This document shows, in pieces, positions 7,714-17,017 of a stretch of 52,054 bases of DNA (position 1 is the stretch's first letter; each line of letters begins with the position of its first letter). Made by a program: the position numbers and the translations under genes. Where the stretch lies: positions 1-52,054 of the forward strand of contig JAHIKK010000105.1 in NCBI GenBank assembly GCA_018897555.1, given 5' to 3'. The notes under the pieces were generated by a model. The model was not told where the DNA came from. It was given only the letters and a program-made list of their open reading frames with translations, and did no database searches. This stretch comes from Candidatus Omnitrophota bacterium (lineage in GTDB: Bacteria; Omnitrophota; Gorgyraeia; Gygaellales; Profunditerraquicolaceae).

Positions 7714-8946
7714 ATGCGCGCGCCGGATTTACAAAAAGAAGTTTTTAGCGAAAAAGAAAAACGGAATATTGAAATACTGAGCATACTCAGGAGGCAGGGG
7801 CCGATTAGCCGTTCGGATATTTCACAGGAGATGGGAATAAATGTAGTAAGCATCTCTAATTATATTGACGATTTCATTAAGTGCAACCTGGTTTATGAGA
7901 AGGAACTGGATGTTTCTGAAGGCGGCCGCCGGCCGGCGTTACTGGATTTAAATCCGCGCGCCGGATATGCCATTGGCGTAGGATTGAACCTGATGAATAT
8001 GGTCGGGTTACTGGTGGATTTAAAAGGTAACATTATTACCAAGACGCAAGTTGCCCGTCCGCAGGCATCGGTAAAGGAAGTTTCGGAGTGCCTTTTAGAA
8101 ATTGTGCGTGAAATTTTAAGGCGCTCTAAAGGGTATGTTGAAAATATCAAAGGTATCGGCGTGGGGGTTGCCGGTTTAATTAATAAAAAAAACGGCTCTA
8201 TCCATTGGCCGCAGAAGATGGACCATTATTATACTTACGCCTCAGTGGATCTTCCCTTAAGGGGGTTGATAGAAAAAGAGTTTAATTTACCCGCCCTGAT
8301 TGAAAATGATGCCACCAGCGCCTGTTTCGGTGAGCATTGGTTTGATTTAAAAGAAAATTATAAAAACATCTTATATATGTTTTCCGGAGTGGGCTGTGGT
8401 ATGATTATTAATGGGGAACTTTACCGCGGCGCGGAAGGTTATGCCGGCGAGATTTCCGTATATAATTACAAAGAGCAGGACCTTTTTAGCTGCGAGGCCG
8501 CTGACCCCTGCTTCATTAAACGTTGGGATTTAGATTTAGGAATTATTCGGGATGTGAAAAAAACATTACTGGCGGAAAAGCAAAAGGCAGAGGAGTTTTT
8601 TCGCGTCAGTTCCAGCAGCATTGAGAATTTGGATTTAAAAAGTATTTTTCATGCCTCCCGTTTAAAGAACCCGGTAGCTTTGGGCGCTTTAGAAAAGGCA
8701 GCCAAAAGATTAGGGATCAAAATCGCCTATTTAGTTAATTTGCTTAATCCCCAGGTAGTAGTTATCGGCGGAGGATTTGAAGACGCCGGGGAAGAATTCT
8801 TAAACCTGGTCAGGTCTACAGTTATAAATTGGGCTTTTCGTGAATCCACCGGTAATTTAAAAATAGTTTATTCTCAATTAAGAGAAAATGCCGTAGCCAT
8901 GGGCGCGGCCAGTTTAGTTTTAGAAAAAGTGTTCGCCCAATTATAA
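7714..8946 (+). CDS. ROK-family transcriptional regulator (NagC/XylR type, probably not a kinase)
   Basis: A 410-residue protein with an N-terminal winged helix-turn-helix (about residues 17-75, RRQGPISRSDISQEMGIN) and a C-terminal ROK sugar-kinase-like domain. The kinase fold is recognisable (IENDATSACFGEHW, GVGCGMIINGELYRGAEGYAGE, NPQVVVIGGGF). The ATP phosphate-binding D-x-G-G-T is replaced by VGLNLMN. The usual GH and C-x-C-G-x-x-G-C zinc site after GYAGE is also absent (EISVYNYK, then scattered Cys). These losses suggest a pure sugar-responsive repressor. It has its own promoter (7598-7626) with an inverted repeat just downstream, consistent with autoregulation. It likely controls the neighbouring carbohydrate genes; effector unknown. 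Confidence 0.85.
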   Translation: MRAPDLQKEVFSEKEKRNIEILSILRRQGPISRSDISQEMGINVVSISNYIDDFIKCNLVYEKELDVSEGGRRPALLDLNPRAGYAIGVGLNLMNMVGLLVDLKGNIITKTQVARPQASVKEVSECLLEIVREILRRSKGYVENIKGIGVGVAGLINKKNGSIHWPQKMDHYYTYASVDLPLRGLIEKEFNLPALIENDATSACFGEHWFDLKENYKNILYMFSGVGCGMIINGELYRGAEGYAGEISVYNYKEQDLFSCEAADPCFIKRWDLDLGIIRDVKKTLLAEKQKAEEFFRVSSSSIENLDLKSIFHASRLKNPVALGALEKAAKRLGIKIAYLVNLLNPQVVVIGGGFEDAGEEFLNLVRSTVINWAFRESTGNLKIVYSQLRENAVAMGAASLVLEKVFAQL

Positions 8947-8957
8947 CAGGGGGGATT

Positions 8958-10145
8958 ATGGAAACAAAAATAAAATTTATTATTATGGGCTTGGTTGGTT
9001 TCTGTATGATCTGCCTTTTTATTTTTATGCAGGCAGCCAGCCAACAGCAGAGGCTGCTTAGGGAAAGCAGCGATTTAAAAACTGAGAATACTGTTTTGGT
9101 GAGTAAGGCCGGTAAGCTCGAGAATGATTTAAGAGAAATCCAGGGTAAGCTAAGTTCTCTTAATGCTGAGAGAGATAGAGGGATTGAAGAACTTAATGAA
9201 TTACAGAAAAAATTTGAGTCGGTAAGCAGGGTTAGAGATGAGTTAATCGGGAAGCTTAAGAAAAATAGCCAGTCGCAGGTATTCGTCAGTGCTCCCCAGC
9301 CGGTACAGCAGCAGGTATCGGTTCCCCAGAATACCGATGCTTATTGGGGGACAGTGCTTAAAGCTAAGACAGATTTAGAGATGCAATTATCCGGCATTCA
9401 GGTGGAATTAAGGAACCTGCAGGCCAGTAATGAGACGCTACAGAGAGAAAAGAGTATTCTCGAGGTAGATATTAACAGTTTACGTAACGATAAAAAAGAT
9501 CTTTTAAGGCAGCTTGATTATAATCAGAAACTCTTAGATAGTATGTCTCAAGAGGTGGTGCGGGAAAGGAATGATAAAGTAGCGATTCAGGATAACCTTA
9601 AAACTATCCGGGAGCAGAGTAGTATTCTTAGCCGGCAATTAAAGAGTTTAATTAGCCGTAAGAATATTTTGGATAAAAAAGTTCAGGATCTTGGGGAAGG
9701 TAAAACTACGGCAGAGAAGCGTTTAAATGAGATGGAGGCAATGCTTATAGACAGGATCTCGAAGATTGATGCTTTGAAAGATGAACTGTATGCGATAAGA
9801 AGCAGTAGGGCTTTAGATATAGATAAAGAGCTTAAAGATTCTAAAGAGCTCAAAGATTCTGTGGAGTTACCGGAAATCGTAGTGCATTCAGCATCTTCCC
9901 CGGAAAAGGGAAAGGCGCGGATACAGGAATTTCCCGGAAAGATCCTGGCAGTAAACCTAGATAGCAACTTCGTGGTTATCGACTTAGGTTCCTCTTCCGG
10001 GGTTAAAATCGGGGATGTATTTAATGTTTATCGCAATGCCAAAAACATAGGCGCTATTGGTGTAATTCAAATCCGAGCCGGTATCTCTGCTTGCGATATA
10101 AAGAAAATGAATATTCCGCTTAAGACCGGTGATCACGTTAAATAA
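8958..10145 (+). CDS. membrane-anchored coiled-coil protein
   Basis: A 395-residue protein with one N-terminal transmembrane helix (about residues 6-26) and a long charged coiled coil (about residues 28-290, with a Pro/Gln-rich break at 99-117). A compact C-terminal beta domain follows (about 325-395, GKILAVNLDSNFVVIDLGSS then GVKIGDVFNVYR). That last part resembles small SH3-like or FlgT-C-like domains, but family assignment is uncertain. It starts 11 bases after the ROK gene behind a GGGGGG ribosome site, so the two are probably cotranscribed. The bulk is predicted outside the cytoplasm. No function is assigned; a structural envelope role is the simplest reading. Confidence 0.7.
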   Translation: METKIKFIIMGLVGFCMICLFIFMQAASQQQRLLRESSDLKTENTVLVSKAGKLENDLREIQGKLSSLNAERDRGIEELNELQKKFESVSRVRDELIGKLKKNSQSQVFVSAPQPVQQQVSVPQNTDAYWGTVLKAKTDLEMQLSGIQVELRNLQASNETLQREKSILEVDINSLRNDKKDLLRQLDYNQKLLDSMSQEVVRERNDKVAIQDNLKTIREQSSILSRQLKSLISRKNILDKKVQDLGEGKTTAEKRLNEMEAMLIDRISKIDALKDELYAIRSSRALDIDKELKDSKELKDSVELPEIVVHSASSPEKGKARIQEFPGKILAVNLDSNFVVIDLGSSSGVKIGDVFNVYRNAKNIGAIGVIQIRAGISACDIKKMNIPLKTGDHVK

Positions 10146-10155
10146 TTAAAATATA

Positions 10156-11181
10156 ATGACGCGTACAAAAAAAACCTCCTCCAGGAATATTTCGATTATT
10201 GATGTTGCCGCTGCCAGTGGCGTATCCATCACTACTGTTTCCCGGGTGATCAATAAACTCTCCACAGTAAAAGAATCTAATCGTGTCAAAGTAATGAAGG
10301 CAGTCCGGGAGCTAAAATTTCAGCCTTCTATTTTTGCGCAGCGTCTGGCTACCGGTAAAAGTAATGTTGTGGCTCTGGTTATTCCGCGCTACGAAGGGGT
10401 ATTTTATTCATTCTATGCCCTGGAACTTATCCGGGGCATAGGTACGATGTGTGAAGTCCTAAAACTGGATTTACTTTTGCATTTAACCGATGCGCGTGCT
10501 CCATTATCTTTACGCGGAGTAGGGGGAGTGATTTTTTCTGATATTATCGGTAATCGCGCGCAATTAGAGGACAGTTTAGCCAAGGGCCTGCCCAGCGTGG
10601 TAATTAATTATTACGTGGATGACCTGGATGTTTCTTGTATCGCTATCGATAATGCCGGAGGCGCGGAAAGCGCGGTTAATTATTTGATTGAATTAGGCCA
10701 CAAAAAAATTGCGCATATTACCGGCGATATAATGACTCAGGCAGCAGCCAAGCGCCTGGAGGGTTATAAACGGGCGCTGGAAAAAAATAGTATTCAGGTC
10801 AGGCAGGATTATATCTTTGAAACCGATTATTCTCGAGGCGCGGCCAGAAGCGCGGCGGAAAAATTAATTAAGGCTCCTGATCCGGCAACTGCTGTTTTTG
10901 TGGCCTCCGACGCGATGGCCTTAGAGGTAATGGCGGTGGCGCGCGAACTGGGTAAGAATATCCCGAATGATTTATCGATTGTGGGTTTTGATGATAATCC
11001 TTCAGGGCTCTACGGCCCGGTGGGGTTGACGACGGTACGCCAGCCTCTAATTCGCATGGCTGAAGAAAGCGTTAAAGAGTTAAGCCGTTTGATCAGTTTG
11101 CATAAGAAGGTAATAAAAAAGATCCTGCTTCCCGCGGAATTGATCATCCGGGAGTCCTGCAAGCCTTTTACCGGCGGATAA
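10156..11181 (+). CDS. LacI-family transcriptional regulator
   Basis: A 341-residue LacI/GalR-type regulator. The N-terminal helix-turn-helix (about residues 12-60) shows SIIDVAAASGVSITTVSRVI and the hinge region FAQRLATGKSNVVALVIP. A periplasmic-binding-protein-like effector domain follows, with GHKKIAHITGD, DAMALEVMAVARELG and SIVGFDDNPSG. Effector is probably a sugar, given the upstream glycosidase locus. It starts 10 bases after the coiled-coil gene with no strong ribosome site. With the ROK protein it gives this locus two different sugar-type regulators. Confidence 0.9.
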   Translation: MTRTKKTSSRNISIIDVAAASGVSITTVSRVINKLSTVKESNRVKVMKAVRELKFQPSIFAQRLATGKSNVVALVIPRYEGVFYSFYALELIRGIGTMCEVLKLDLLLHLTDARAPLSLRGVGGVIFSDIIGNRAQLEDSLAKGLPSVVINYYVDDLDVSCIAIDNAGGAESAVNYLIELGHKKIAHITGDIMTQAAAKRLEGYKRALEKNSIQVRQDYIFETDYSRGAARSAAEKLIKAPDPATAVFVASDAMALEVMAVARELGKNIPNDLSIVGFDDNPSGLYGPVGLTTVRQPLIRMAEESVKELSRLISLHKKVIKKILLPAELIIRESCKPFTGG

Positions 11182-11244
11182 GCCCTTAATACAATCCATT
11201 GTGGATGCTAAAAGATATTTACACCATCGCTTGTAATTTTTTTG

Positions 11245-11273
11245 TTGACAATAGTTATCCCTTTTGTTATATT
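11245..11273 (+). promoter_or_regulatory. sigma70-type promoter of nrdJ
   Basis: TTGACA (11245-11250), 17-base spacer and TATATT (11268-11273), 46 bases before the nrdJ start. Confidence 0.8.
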
Positions 11274-11319
11274 GCTTAAGTAATTTGTAATCAACCTTCC
11301 TAATTATTCGAGGTGAAAA

Positions 11320-13614
11320 ATGGAATTAAAGTTATCCCCTAATGCCATCAAGGTTCTTGAGCGCAGGTACCTGCGTAAGGACCAGGAAGGCAGGCTCATC
11401 GAAACCCCGGAGCAGTTATTTGCCCGGGTAGCCAGCGCCATTGCTAGTGCGGATAAACAATATGGGGCAACCGAGCAGGAGGTAAGGCTTATTGCGGATT
11501 CATTTTTTAGGATGATGGCTAATCTGGAATTTTTGCCGAATTCTCCGTGCTTGATGAATGCGGGAAAAGAGCTGGGGCAGCTTTCCGCCTGTTTTACGCT
11601 TCCGATTGAAGATTCCATGGAATCAATCTTTGAGACCTTAAAGATCACCAGCCTTATTCATAAATCCGGCGGCGGAACAGGATTTAATTTTTCGCGCCTG
11701 CGCCCAAAAAATGCGGTAGTTAAAACCACCGGCGGGGTAGCCTCAGGGCCGATTTCATTCATGCGCGTTTATGACGCGGCAACCGAGGCCGTCAAACAGG
11801 GGGGAACCCGGCGCGGGGCAAATATGGGGATCCTGCGCGTGGACCATCCGGATATTATGGAGTTTATTACCTGCAAAGAAAATAATAATCACATTACTAA
11901 TTTTAATATCTCCGTCGCTATTACTGATGAGTTTATGCGCAGGCTGGCGCGGGAAGAGGATTATGATTTAATTGATCCGCATACGTATAAGCCCGTGCAG
12001 AAAATTAACAGTAAAGAAGTATTTAATTTAATCGTTAAACAGGCGCATAAAAACGGTGAACCCGGAATTATTTTCATTGACCGGATTAATCAATATAATC
12101 CTACTCCGAAGCTGGGCATGATTGAAAGTACTAATCCCTGCGGTGAGCAGCCATTGTTGCCTTATGAGAGCTGTGATTTAGGTTCGATAAATTTAGACCA
12201 GTTGTGCAGGAAAGCAGGCTCGCGTTGTGAAATTGATTGGGAGAGGCTTAGGGAGATAACCGGCTTAGCCGTGCATTTTCTGGACAATTTAATTGATGTA
12301 AATAAATTTCCGCTTCCGGAAATTGAGACAGCGACTAAGGCTACCCGTAAAATAGGTTTAGGGGTGATGGGCTGGGCCAGCCTGTTAATTCGCTTAGGTA
12401 TTCCTTATAATAGCGAAGAGGCAGTGGCTCTGGCGGAAAAAGTAATGTCGTTTATTTTAGACCAGGCAAATAAGAAATCTCTGGAGCTGGGAAAGGCTAA
12501 AGGCGTGTTTCCGGCTTTTAAGGGTAGTATTTATGATTGCAAAGACGGAACAACCAGAATGCGCAATGCGACACTGACCACCATTGCTCCTACCGGAACA
12601 ATTAGTATTATCGCCGGGCCCTGTTCATCGGGAATTGAGCCTCTTTTCGCGTTATCCTATCACCGTAGTGTTATGGATAATGACAAGCTGGTGGAAGTTG
12701 AGCCGTTATTTGAGCAGGTTGCCCGCGAGAGAGGATTTTATAGCAGCCAGCTAATGGAGAAGATTGCTCAGAGCGCTTCGATCAAAGAAATTAAGGAAAT
12801 TCCTGAAGATGTGCGCAGGATTTTTGTGACTTCTCATGATATTGCGCCGGAGTGGCATGTGCGTATGCAGTCGGCTTTTCAGAAATATGTGCATAATGCT
12901 ACCAGCAAGACGATTAACTTTCCTCATGAGGCAACCATTGAAGAGGTGCGCAGGTCTTATATCCTGGCCTTTGATTCAAACTGCAAAGGTATAACTATTT
13001 ATCGCGATAGAAGCCGTGAAGAGCAGGTATTAAATGTGGGCAAGCCTAAAGAGAAGCAAGAGGCTAAGGTTGCGCATGAAATTAAAAAAGAGATTGCCCC
13101 GCGTCCCCGGCCGGAAGTAATTATCGGAACCACAACTAAGGTCTCGACAGGTTGCGGTAATCTTTATGTGACGATAAATATTGATGAAGATGGCAAGCCT
13201 TTTGAGTTATTTACTCAGATGGGTAAGGCCGGAGGGTGCGCGGCTAGCCAGTTGGAGGCAACCGGACGTTTGGTTTCCTTAGCTTTTCGCGCGAATATTG
13301 AAGTAAAATCTATTATTGAACAACTGCGTAATATTCGTTGTCCTTCTCCTTCCTGGGAAAAGGGCCAAAGGATATTCTCTTGCGCTGATGCGATTGCCCG
13401 CGTGGTAGAACGCCGCCTGATAAATGTTCAACCGGTAATGGCAATGTCAGAATCAGTAACGATTCCCATGAAACATTCGCATGACGATCAGCTGCAATCT
13501 ACCGATCTTGATGAGCAGGTTAATATTGTGGGGATGTGCCCGGATTGCGGAGGCACTCTGCGTCATGAGGAAGGCTGCGTTAAATGTCATGGTTGCGGTT
13601 ATTCTAAGTGCTAA
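11320..13614 (+). CDS. nrdJ: adenosylcobalamin-dependent (class II) ribonucleotide reductase
   Basis: A 764-residue class II ribonucleotide reductase, which makes deoxyribonucleotides using a B12-derived radical and needs no oxygen. Recognisable parts are the N-terminal nucleotide-binding region, KSGGGTGFNFSRLRP, GTRRGANMGIL, the active-site NPCGEQPLLPYESCDLGSIN and APTGTISIIAG. A C-terminal TSCPD-like domain follows (TKVSTGCGNLYVTINIDEDG), then a zinc-ribbon-like tail (CPDCGG, then CHGCGYSKC) with the Cys pair that usually re-reduces the active site. Length fits the NrdJ group with the TSCPD extension. It has a strong own promoter. No cobalamin riboswitch fits in the 46-base leader. Confidence 0.95.
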   Translation: MELKLSPNAIKVLERRYLRKDQEGRLIETPEQLFARVASAIASADKQYGATEQEVRLIADSFFRMMANLEFLPNSPCLMNAGKELGQLSACFTLPIEDSMESIFETLKITSLIHKSGGGTGFNFSRLRPKNAVVKTTGGVASGPISFMRVYDAATEAVKQGGTRRGANMGILRVDHPDIMEFITCKENNNHITNFNISVAITDEFMRRLAREEDYDLIDPHTYKPVQKINSKEVFNLIVKQAHKNGEPGIIFIDRINQYNPTPKLGMIESTNPCGEQPLLPYESCDLGSINLDQLCRKAGSRCEIDWERLREITGLAVHFLDNLIDVNKFPLPEIETATKATRKIGLGVMGWASLLIRLGIPYNSEEAVALAEKVMSFILDQANKKSLELGKAKGVFPAFKGSIYDCKDGTTRMRNATLTTIAPTGTISIIAGPCSSGIEPLFALSYHRSVMDNDKLVEVEPLFEQVARERGFYSSQLMEKIAQSASIKEIKEIPEDVRRIFVTSHDIAPEWHVRMQSAFQKYVHNATSKTINFPHEATIEEVRRSYILAFDSNCKGITIYRDRSREEQVLNVGKPKEKQEAKVAHEIKKEIAPRPRPEVIIGTTTKVSTGCGNLYVTINIDEDGKPFELFTQMGKAGGCAASQLEATGRLVSLAFRANIEVKSIIEQLRNIRCPSPSWEKGQRIFSCADAIARVVERRLINVQPVMAMSESVTIPMKHSHDDQLQSTDLDEQVNIVGMCPDCGGTLRHEEGCVKCHGCGYSKC

Positions 13615-13620
13615 AATCTA

Positions 13621-13675
13621 GGGGACGGTTCTATTTTTCCGCTGTCTAGTTGGGTAGAAAAATAGAACCGTCCCC
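13621..13675. repeat. dispersed palindrome family A, copy 3
   Basis: Perfect 18-base inverted repeat (GGGGACGGTTCTATTTTT at 13621-13638 and its complement at 13658-13675) with a 19-base loop, directly between nrdJ and mnmG. Its right arm is read as IEPSPCF in the frame leading into mnmG. Confidence 0.95.
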
Positions 13676-13694
13676 ATGTTTCTTTAATATCCCC

Positions 13695-15563
13695 ATGAAA
13701 AATTTTGAGGTGATTGTTATCGGAGCCGGCCATGCCGGCATCGAGGCAGGCTTGGCGTGCGCCCGGGTGGGTATAAAAACGCTCATGCTTACTTTAGACA
13801 TTAATTCTATCGGTAGGATGAGTTGTAATCCGGCGATCGGCGGGGTGGGCAAGGGGCAGTTGGTAAAAGACCTGGATGCCTTAGGCGGAGCAATGGGGGT
13901 GGCTGCGGATGCCTGCGCCATACAATTTCGCATTCTTAATTCTTCTCGTGGAGCGGCGGTGCAGTCATCACGGGCGCAGATTGATATGCGCAAATACAGC
14001 CGCTATATGCACAAGCGGCTTTTGCATCAGAAGAATCTTACCATTAAAGAGGCAGAGGCGCAAAAACTGATTGTCCAGGATGGGAAAGTTCTAGGTGTAA
14101 TTACGGATAAAGGCACGCTCCAGGCCGGGTGCGTAATTATTTGCCCGGGGACATTTTTAGATGGCCTGATTCATGTGGGCCTGGAGCATTTTAGCGGCGG
14201 CAGGATTAATGAACGCGCGAGCGTGGGCCTGGCGGATAATTTAAAAGAGTTGGGATTTAATCTTTTACGTTTTAAAACCGGCACTTGCCCGCGCCTGGAT
14301 AAAAATACCATTAGCTACCTTAAGCTGATAAGACAAGACGGTGATTTAATCCCCCGGCCGTTTTCATTTTCGACTAAAAGTTGGAAACGAAAACAAGTTC
14401 CCTGTTATATAACTTATACCAATAAAAAAACGCATGAGATTATCCGAAATAACTTAAACCGTTCTCCGCTATATTCCGGCATAATTACGGCCACGGGGGT
14501 CAGGTATTGCCCATCCATCGAAGATAAAATTGTTAAATTCGCCGATAAAGAACGGCATCAGATTTTTCTGGAGCCGGAAGGCGCGCGGGTGGATGATATT
14601 TATCTAAATGGCGTCTCCACCAGCCTGCCGGAGGATGTCCAGCTGGAAATACTGCATTCCATCGCCGGATTAGAGAAAGCTAAAGTTATGCGTTTTGGTT
14701 ATGGTATTGAACATGTGGTGGTTGAGCCTACTCAGCTTTATCCGACCTTGGAAACAAAAATCATTAAAAATCTTTACTTGGCCGGGCAAATTAACGGTAC
14801 TACCGGCTATGAAGAGGCAGCGGCTCAGGGCTTAGTTGCCGGGATTAATGCGGCTTTGCGCATCAAGAATAAAGAACCTTTTATTTTAGACCGCGCCTCA
14901 AGCTATATTGGCGTATTAATTGATGATTTAACCACTAAGGGCACGCAAGAGCCGTATCGCATGTTTACTTCGCGGGTGGAATACCGCCTGATCATTCGTG
15001 AGGATAACGCGGATTTACGTTTGGCCAAAATGGGTTTTGATTTAGGATTGGTAAGCAGGCATGATTATCAACGCACAGAAAAAAAGATCAAAGGCATTCA
15101 AGAGGGCTTAAGTTTCTTAAAGAAGGCCCGGGTTAAACCTACAAAATCGGTAAACGCAAAATTAGCCCAGCTTAATTGCGCTCCTCTTAAAAGAGTAGTA
15201 AGTTTGGAGGAATTATTAAAGCGGCCGCAAATAAGTATCCCAGATCTAAAAATGATACATAAACTAAAGCCAGGTATTCCGGAATCCTCTTGGCAGCAGG
15301 TTGCTATTGAGATAAAATATGCCGGTTTCATTCAAAGGCAGTTTAAGGATGTGGAGCGGTTTAAGCATCTAGAAAAGATTAGATTGCCGTTGGATTTTGA
15401 TTACAGTTGTTTATCCGGGATGTCCCGGGAGATCAGAGAAAAGCTGGCTAAATTTAAGCCGCTTAATTTAGGCCAGGCATCGCGCATTTCCGGGGTAACT
15501 CCAGTAGCAATATCTCTACTGATGGTTTATTTAAGAAAAGGACAATGTACCAAACCTTACTGA
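13695..15563 (+). CDS. mnmG: tRNA U34 carboxymethylaminomethyl modification enzyme MnmG (GidA)
   Basis: A 622-residue FAD enzyme which, with MnmE, adds carboxymethylaminomethyl groups to wobble uridine 34 of some tRNAs. The FAD-binding motif VIGAGHAGIEAG lies at residues 7-18; other MnmG signatures are MSCNPAIGGVGKGQLVKDLD, SRGAAVQSSRAQID, CPGTFLDG, TGYEEAAAQGLVAGINA and TSRVEYRLIIREDNADLR, plus the C-terminal helical domain. Length fits the family. The frame extends upstream to 13650, but those codons come from the palindrome at 13621-13675; ATG 13695 gives the conserved N-terminus MKNFEVIVIG. No clear ribosome site precedes it. No mnmE partner is in the window. Confidence 0.95.
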   Translation: MKNFEVIVIGAGHAGIEAGLACARVGIKTLMLTLDINSIGRMSCNPAIGGVGKGQLVKDLDALGGAMGVAADACAIQFRILNSSRGAAVQSSRAQIDMRKYSRYMHKRLLHQKNLTIKEAEAQKLIVQDGKVLGVITDKGTLQAGCVIICPGTFLDGLIHVGLEHFSGGRINERASVGLADNLKELGFNLLRFKTGTCPRLDKNTISYLKLIRQDGDLIPRPFSFSTKSWKRKQVPCYITYTNKKTHEIIRNNLNRSPLYSGIITATGVRYCPSIEDKIVKFADKERHQIFLEPEGARVDDIYLNGVSTSLPEDVQLEILHSIAGLEKAKVMRFGYGIEHVVVEPTQLYPTLETKIIKNLYLAGQINGTTGYEEAAAQGLVAGINAALRIKNKEPFILDRASSYIGVLIDDLTTKGTQEPYRMFTSRVEYRLIIREDNADLRLAKMGFDLGLVSRHDYQRTEKKIKGIQEGLSFLKKARVKPTKSVNAKLAQLNCAPLKRVVSLEELLKRPQISIPDLKMIHKLKPGIPESSWQQVAIEIKYAGFIQRQFKDVERFKHLEKIRLPLDFDYSCLSGMSREIREKLAKFKPLNLGQASRISGVTPVAISLLMVYLRKGQCTKPY

Positions 15564-15570
15564 CTTCCAA

Positions 15571-15600
15571 TAGTAGTGTGGGTTTAAACTCACCCTACTA
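15571..15600. repeat. dispersed palindrome family B, copy 2 (imperfect)
   Basis: Palindrome centred on GGTTTAAAC with two arm mismatches (TAGTAGTGTGGGTTT against AAACTCACCCTACTA). Located between mnmG and the QueG-like gene. Confidence 0.75.
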
Positions 15601-15638
15601 TAATTGATAATTAATAAAAGTCAGCAGAGTTTATTATA

Positions 15639-16328
15639 GTGTCAAAAAAGCCAATGGATAAAATTAAGAATTATTTAACCTTGAAAAAATTATGCCTTAA
15701 GGAGGGTTTGGATCTTTTTGGAGTAGCGGATATTAGCGAAATAAAGAATGAATTTCAAATTTCTCCTAAGACTTTGCAGAACTTAGATAAAGCTGTTTGT
15801 CTGGCCTTAAGGCTTTCACAGTCTATACTTTCGGAAATGGAGGAAAAACCTACCAAGTTGTATTTTCATCACTACAAAATAATAAATTCATTTTTAGACC
15901 AGGCAGCTTTAAAACTAGGTAATATTATTCAAAAAAAAGGTTATTCGGCTCTGGCTATTCCGGCTACGCAGATTATTGATTGGGAAAAAAATTCCGCGCA
16001 TCTTTCGCATAGAAGATTAGGGGTAATGTCCGGATTAGGCTGGATCGGCAGAAATAATCTTCTGGTAAATGAGAAGCTGGGCAGCCAATTCCGCCTGGTT
16101 TCTATTCTTACCGATATGCCGCTTTCGATCGATAAGCCAAGTAGAGAGGATTGCGGGGATTGCCGGCTCTGTGTTAGAATGTGTCCGGCAGGAGCAATTC
16201 AGGAAGATTCTTCGGGTTTCGATCACCGCAAGTGTTTTGAAAAACTTAGAAGCTTCCAAACGCAGCGTCAAGTTGAGCAATTTGTTTGCGGGGTATGCGT
16301 TAATGCCTGCCGGGGCAAGAAAAGATGA
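15639..16328 (+). CDS. QueG-like 4Fe-4S protein (short)
   Basis: A 229-residue protein related to epoxyqueuosine reductase QueG. Matching segments are the N-terminal region (LCLKEGLDLFGVADISE), HLSHRRLGVMSGLGWIGRNNLLV, GSQFRLVSILTD and the ferredoxin-like cluster motif CGDCRLCVRMCPAGAI, with a further Cys set CGVCVNAC near the end. Typical QueG proteins are about 310-380 residues and carry a C-terminal HEAT-like part that is absent here, so a role in queuosine synthesis is possible but not certain. GTG 15639 or ATG 15654 may be the start. The stop overlaps the response-regulator start by 4 bases, so it is probably cotranscribed with the phosphate two-component genes. Confidence 0.75.
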   Translation: MSKKPMDKIKNYLTLKKLCLKEGLDLFGVADISEIKNEFQISPKTLQNLDKAVCLALRLSQSILSEMEEKPTKLYFHHYKIINSFLDQAALKLGNIIQKKGYSALAIPATQIIDWEKNSAHLSHRRLGVMSGLGWIGRNNLLVNEKLGSQFRLVSILTDMPLSIDKPSREDCGDCRLCVRMCPAGAIQEDSSGFDHRKCFEKLRSFQTQRQVEQFVCGVCVNACRGKKR

Positions 16329-17017
16329 AGGAAAAAATATTGATTGTTGAAGACGAGAAGGATATTGTAAAAATGCTGGAGTATAACCTTAAAAAAGATG
16401 GTTTTAAGGTTATTGTTGCTCAGGATGGAGAGGATGCTTTGGATCTAGCTTTACGCCAATACCCCAACCTTATTTTATTGGATTTAATGCTGCCGGGAAT
16501 AAACGGCCTGGAGGTATGTAAATCCCTAAAAAAAGAAATCAAAACCGCCTCCATTCCTATAATTATGCTTACCGCTAAAAGCCAGGAGTCGGATAAAATT
16601 GTGGGTTTAGAGCTTGGGGCGGATGATTATATTACTAAGCCATTTAGCCCGCGGGAATTAATTGCCCGCATAAAAGCGGTTTTGCGCCGGGCAACTGAAA
16701 AAGATAAGCTGCCGGAGATATTCCAGTCGGGCGATTTAAATATAGATTTCGCCAAGATATCGGTCAAGGTTAAAGATAAGCCGATAGAACTTACCTCTAA
16801 AGAATTTGAATTGCTCAAAACCTTACTTAAAGCCAAGGGCAGGGTTTTATCACGCGATTATTTATTGGATACCATTTGGGGTTATGATCATGCCCTGGAA
16901 ATCCAAACTCGCACTGTAGATGTGCATGTGCGCACCCTGCGCAAGAAGTTAAAATCAGCCGCCAAGATGATCGTAACCGCTAAAAACTACGGTTATCGCT
17001 TTGAAGCCGAGGATTGA
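16325..17017 (+). CDS. phoB: OmpR/PhoB-family response regulator, probable phosphate regulator
   Basis: A 230-residue response regulator with an N-terminal receiver domain (phospho-acceptor Asp53 in LLDLMLPG, acidic pocket VEDE, conserved Thr in MLTAK and Lys in ITKPFSP) and a C-terminal winged-helix DNA-binding domain (about residues 130-228, ending AKNYGYRFE). It overlaps the QueG-like gene by 4 bases and the following kinase by 4 bases. The kinase partner and the pst-phoU genes downstream make it a PhoB/PhoP-type regulator; a PHO-box-like site lies before pstS. The symbol rests on family and context, since OmpR-type regulators are similar to each other. Confidence 0.85.
   Translation: MKEKILIVEDEKDIVKMLEYNLKKDGFKVIVAQDGEDALDLALRQYPNLILLDLMLPGINGLEVCKSLKKEIKTASIPIIMLTAKSQESDKIVGLELGADDYITKPFSPRELIARIKAVLRRATEKDKLPEIFQSGDLNIDFAKISVKVKDKPIELTSKEFELLKTLLKAKGRVLSRDYLLDTIWGYDHALEIQTRTVDVHVRTLRKKLKSAAKMIVTAKNYGYRFEAED

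Noticed and set aside
11274-11319. Cobalamin riboswitch before the B12-dependent reductase
   Set aside because: The leader after the promoter is only 46 bases, far too short for a cobalamin riboswitch, and no such fold is seen.
13650-13694. Upstream start at 13650 for mnmG
   Set aside because: The added residues come from the palindrome; the conserved MnmG N-terminus begins at 13695.
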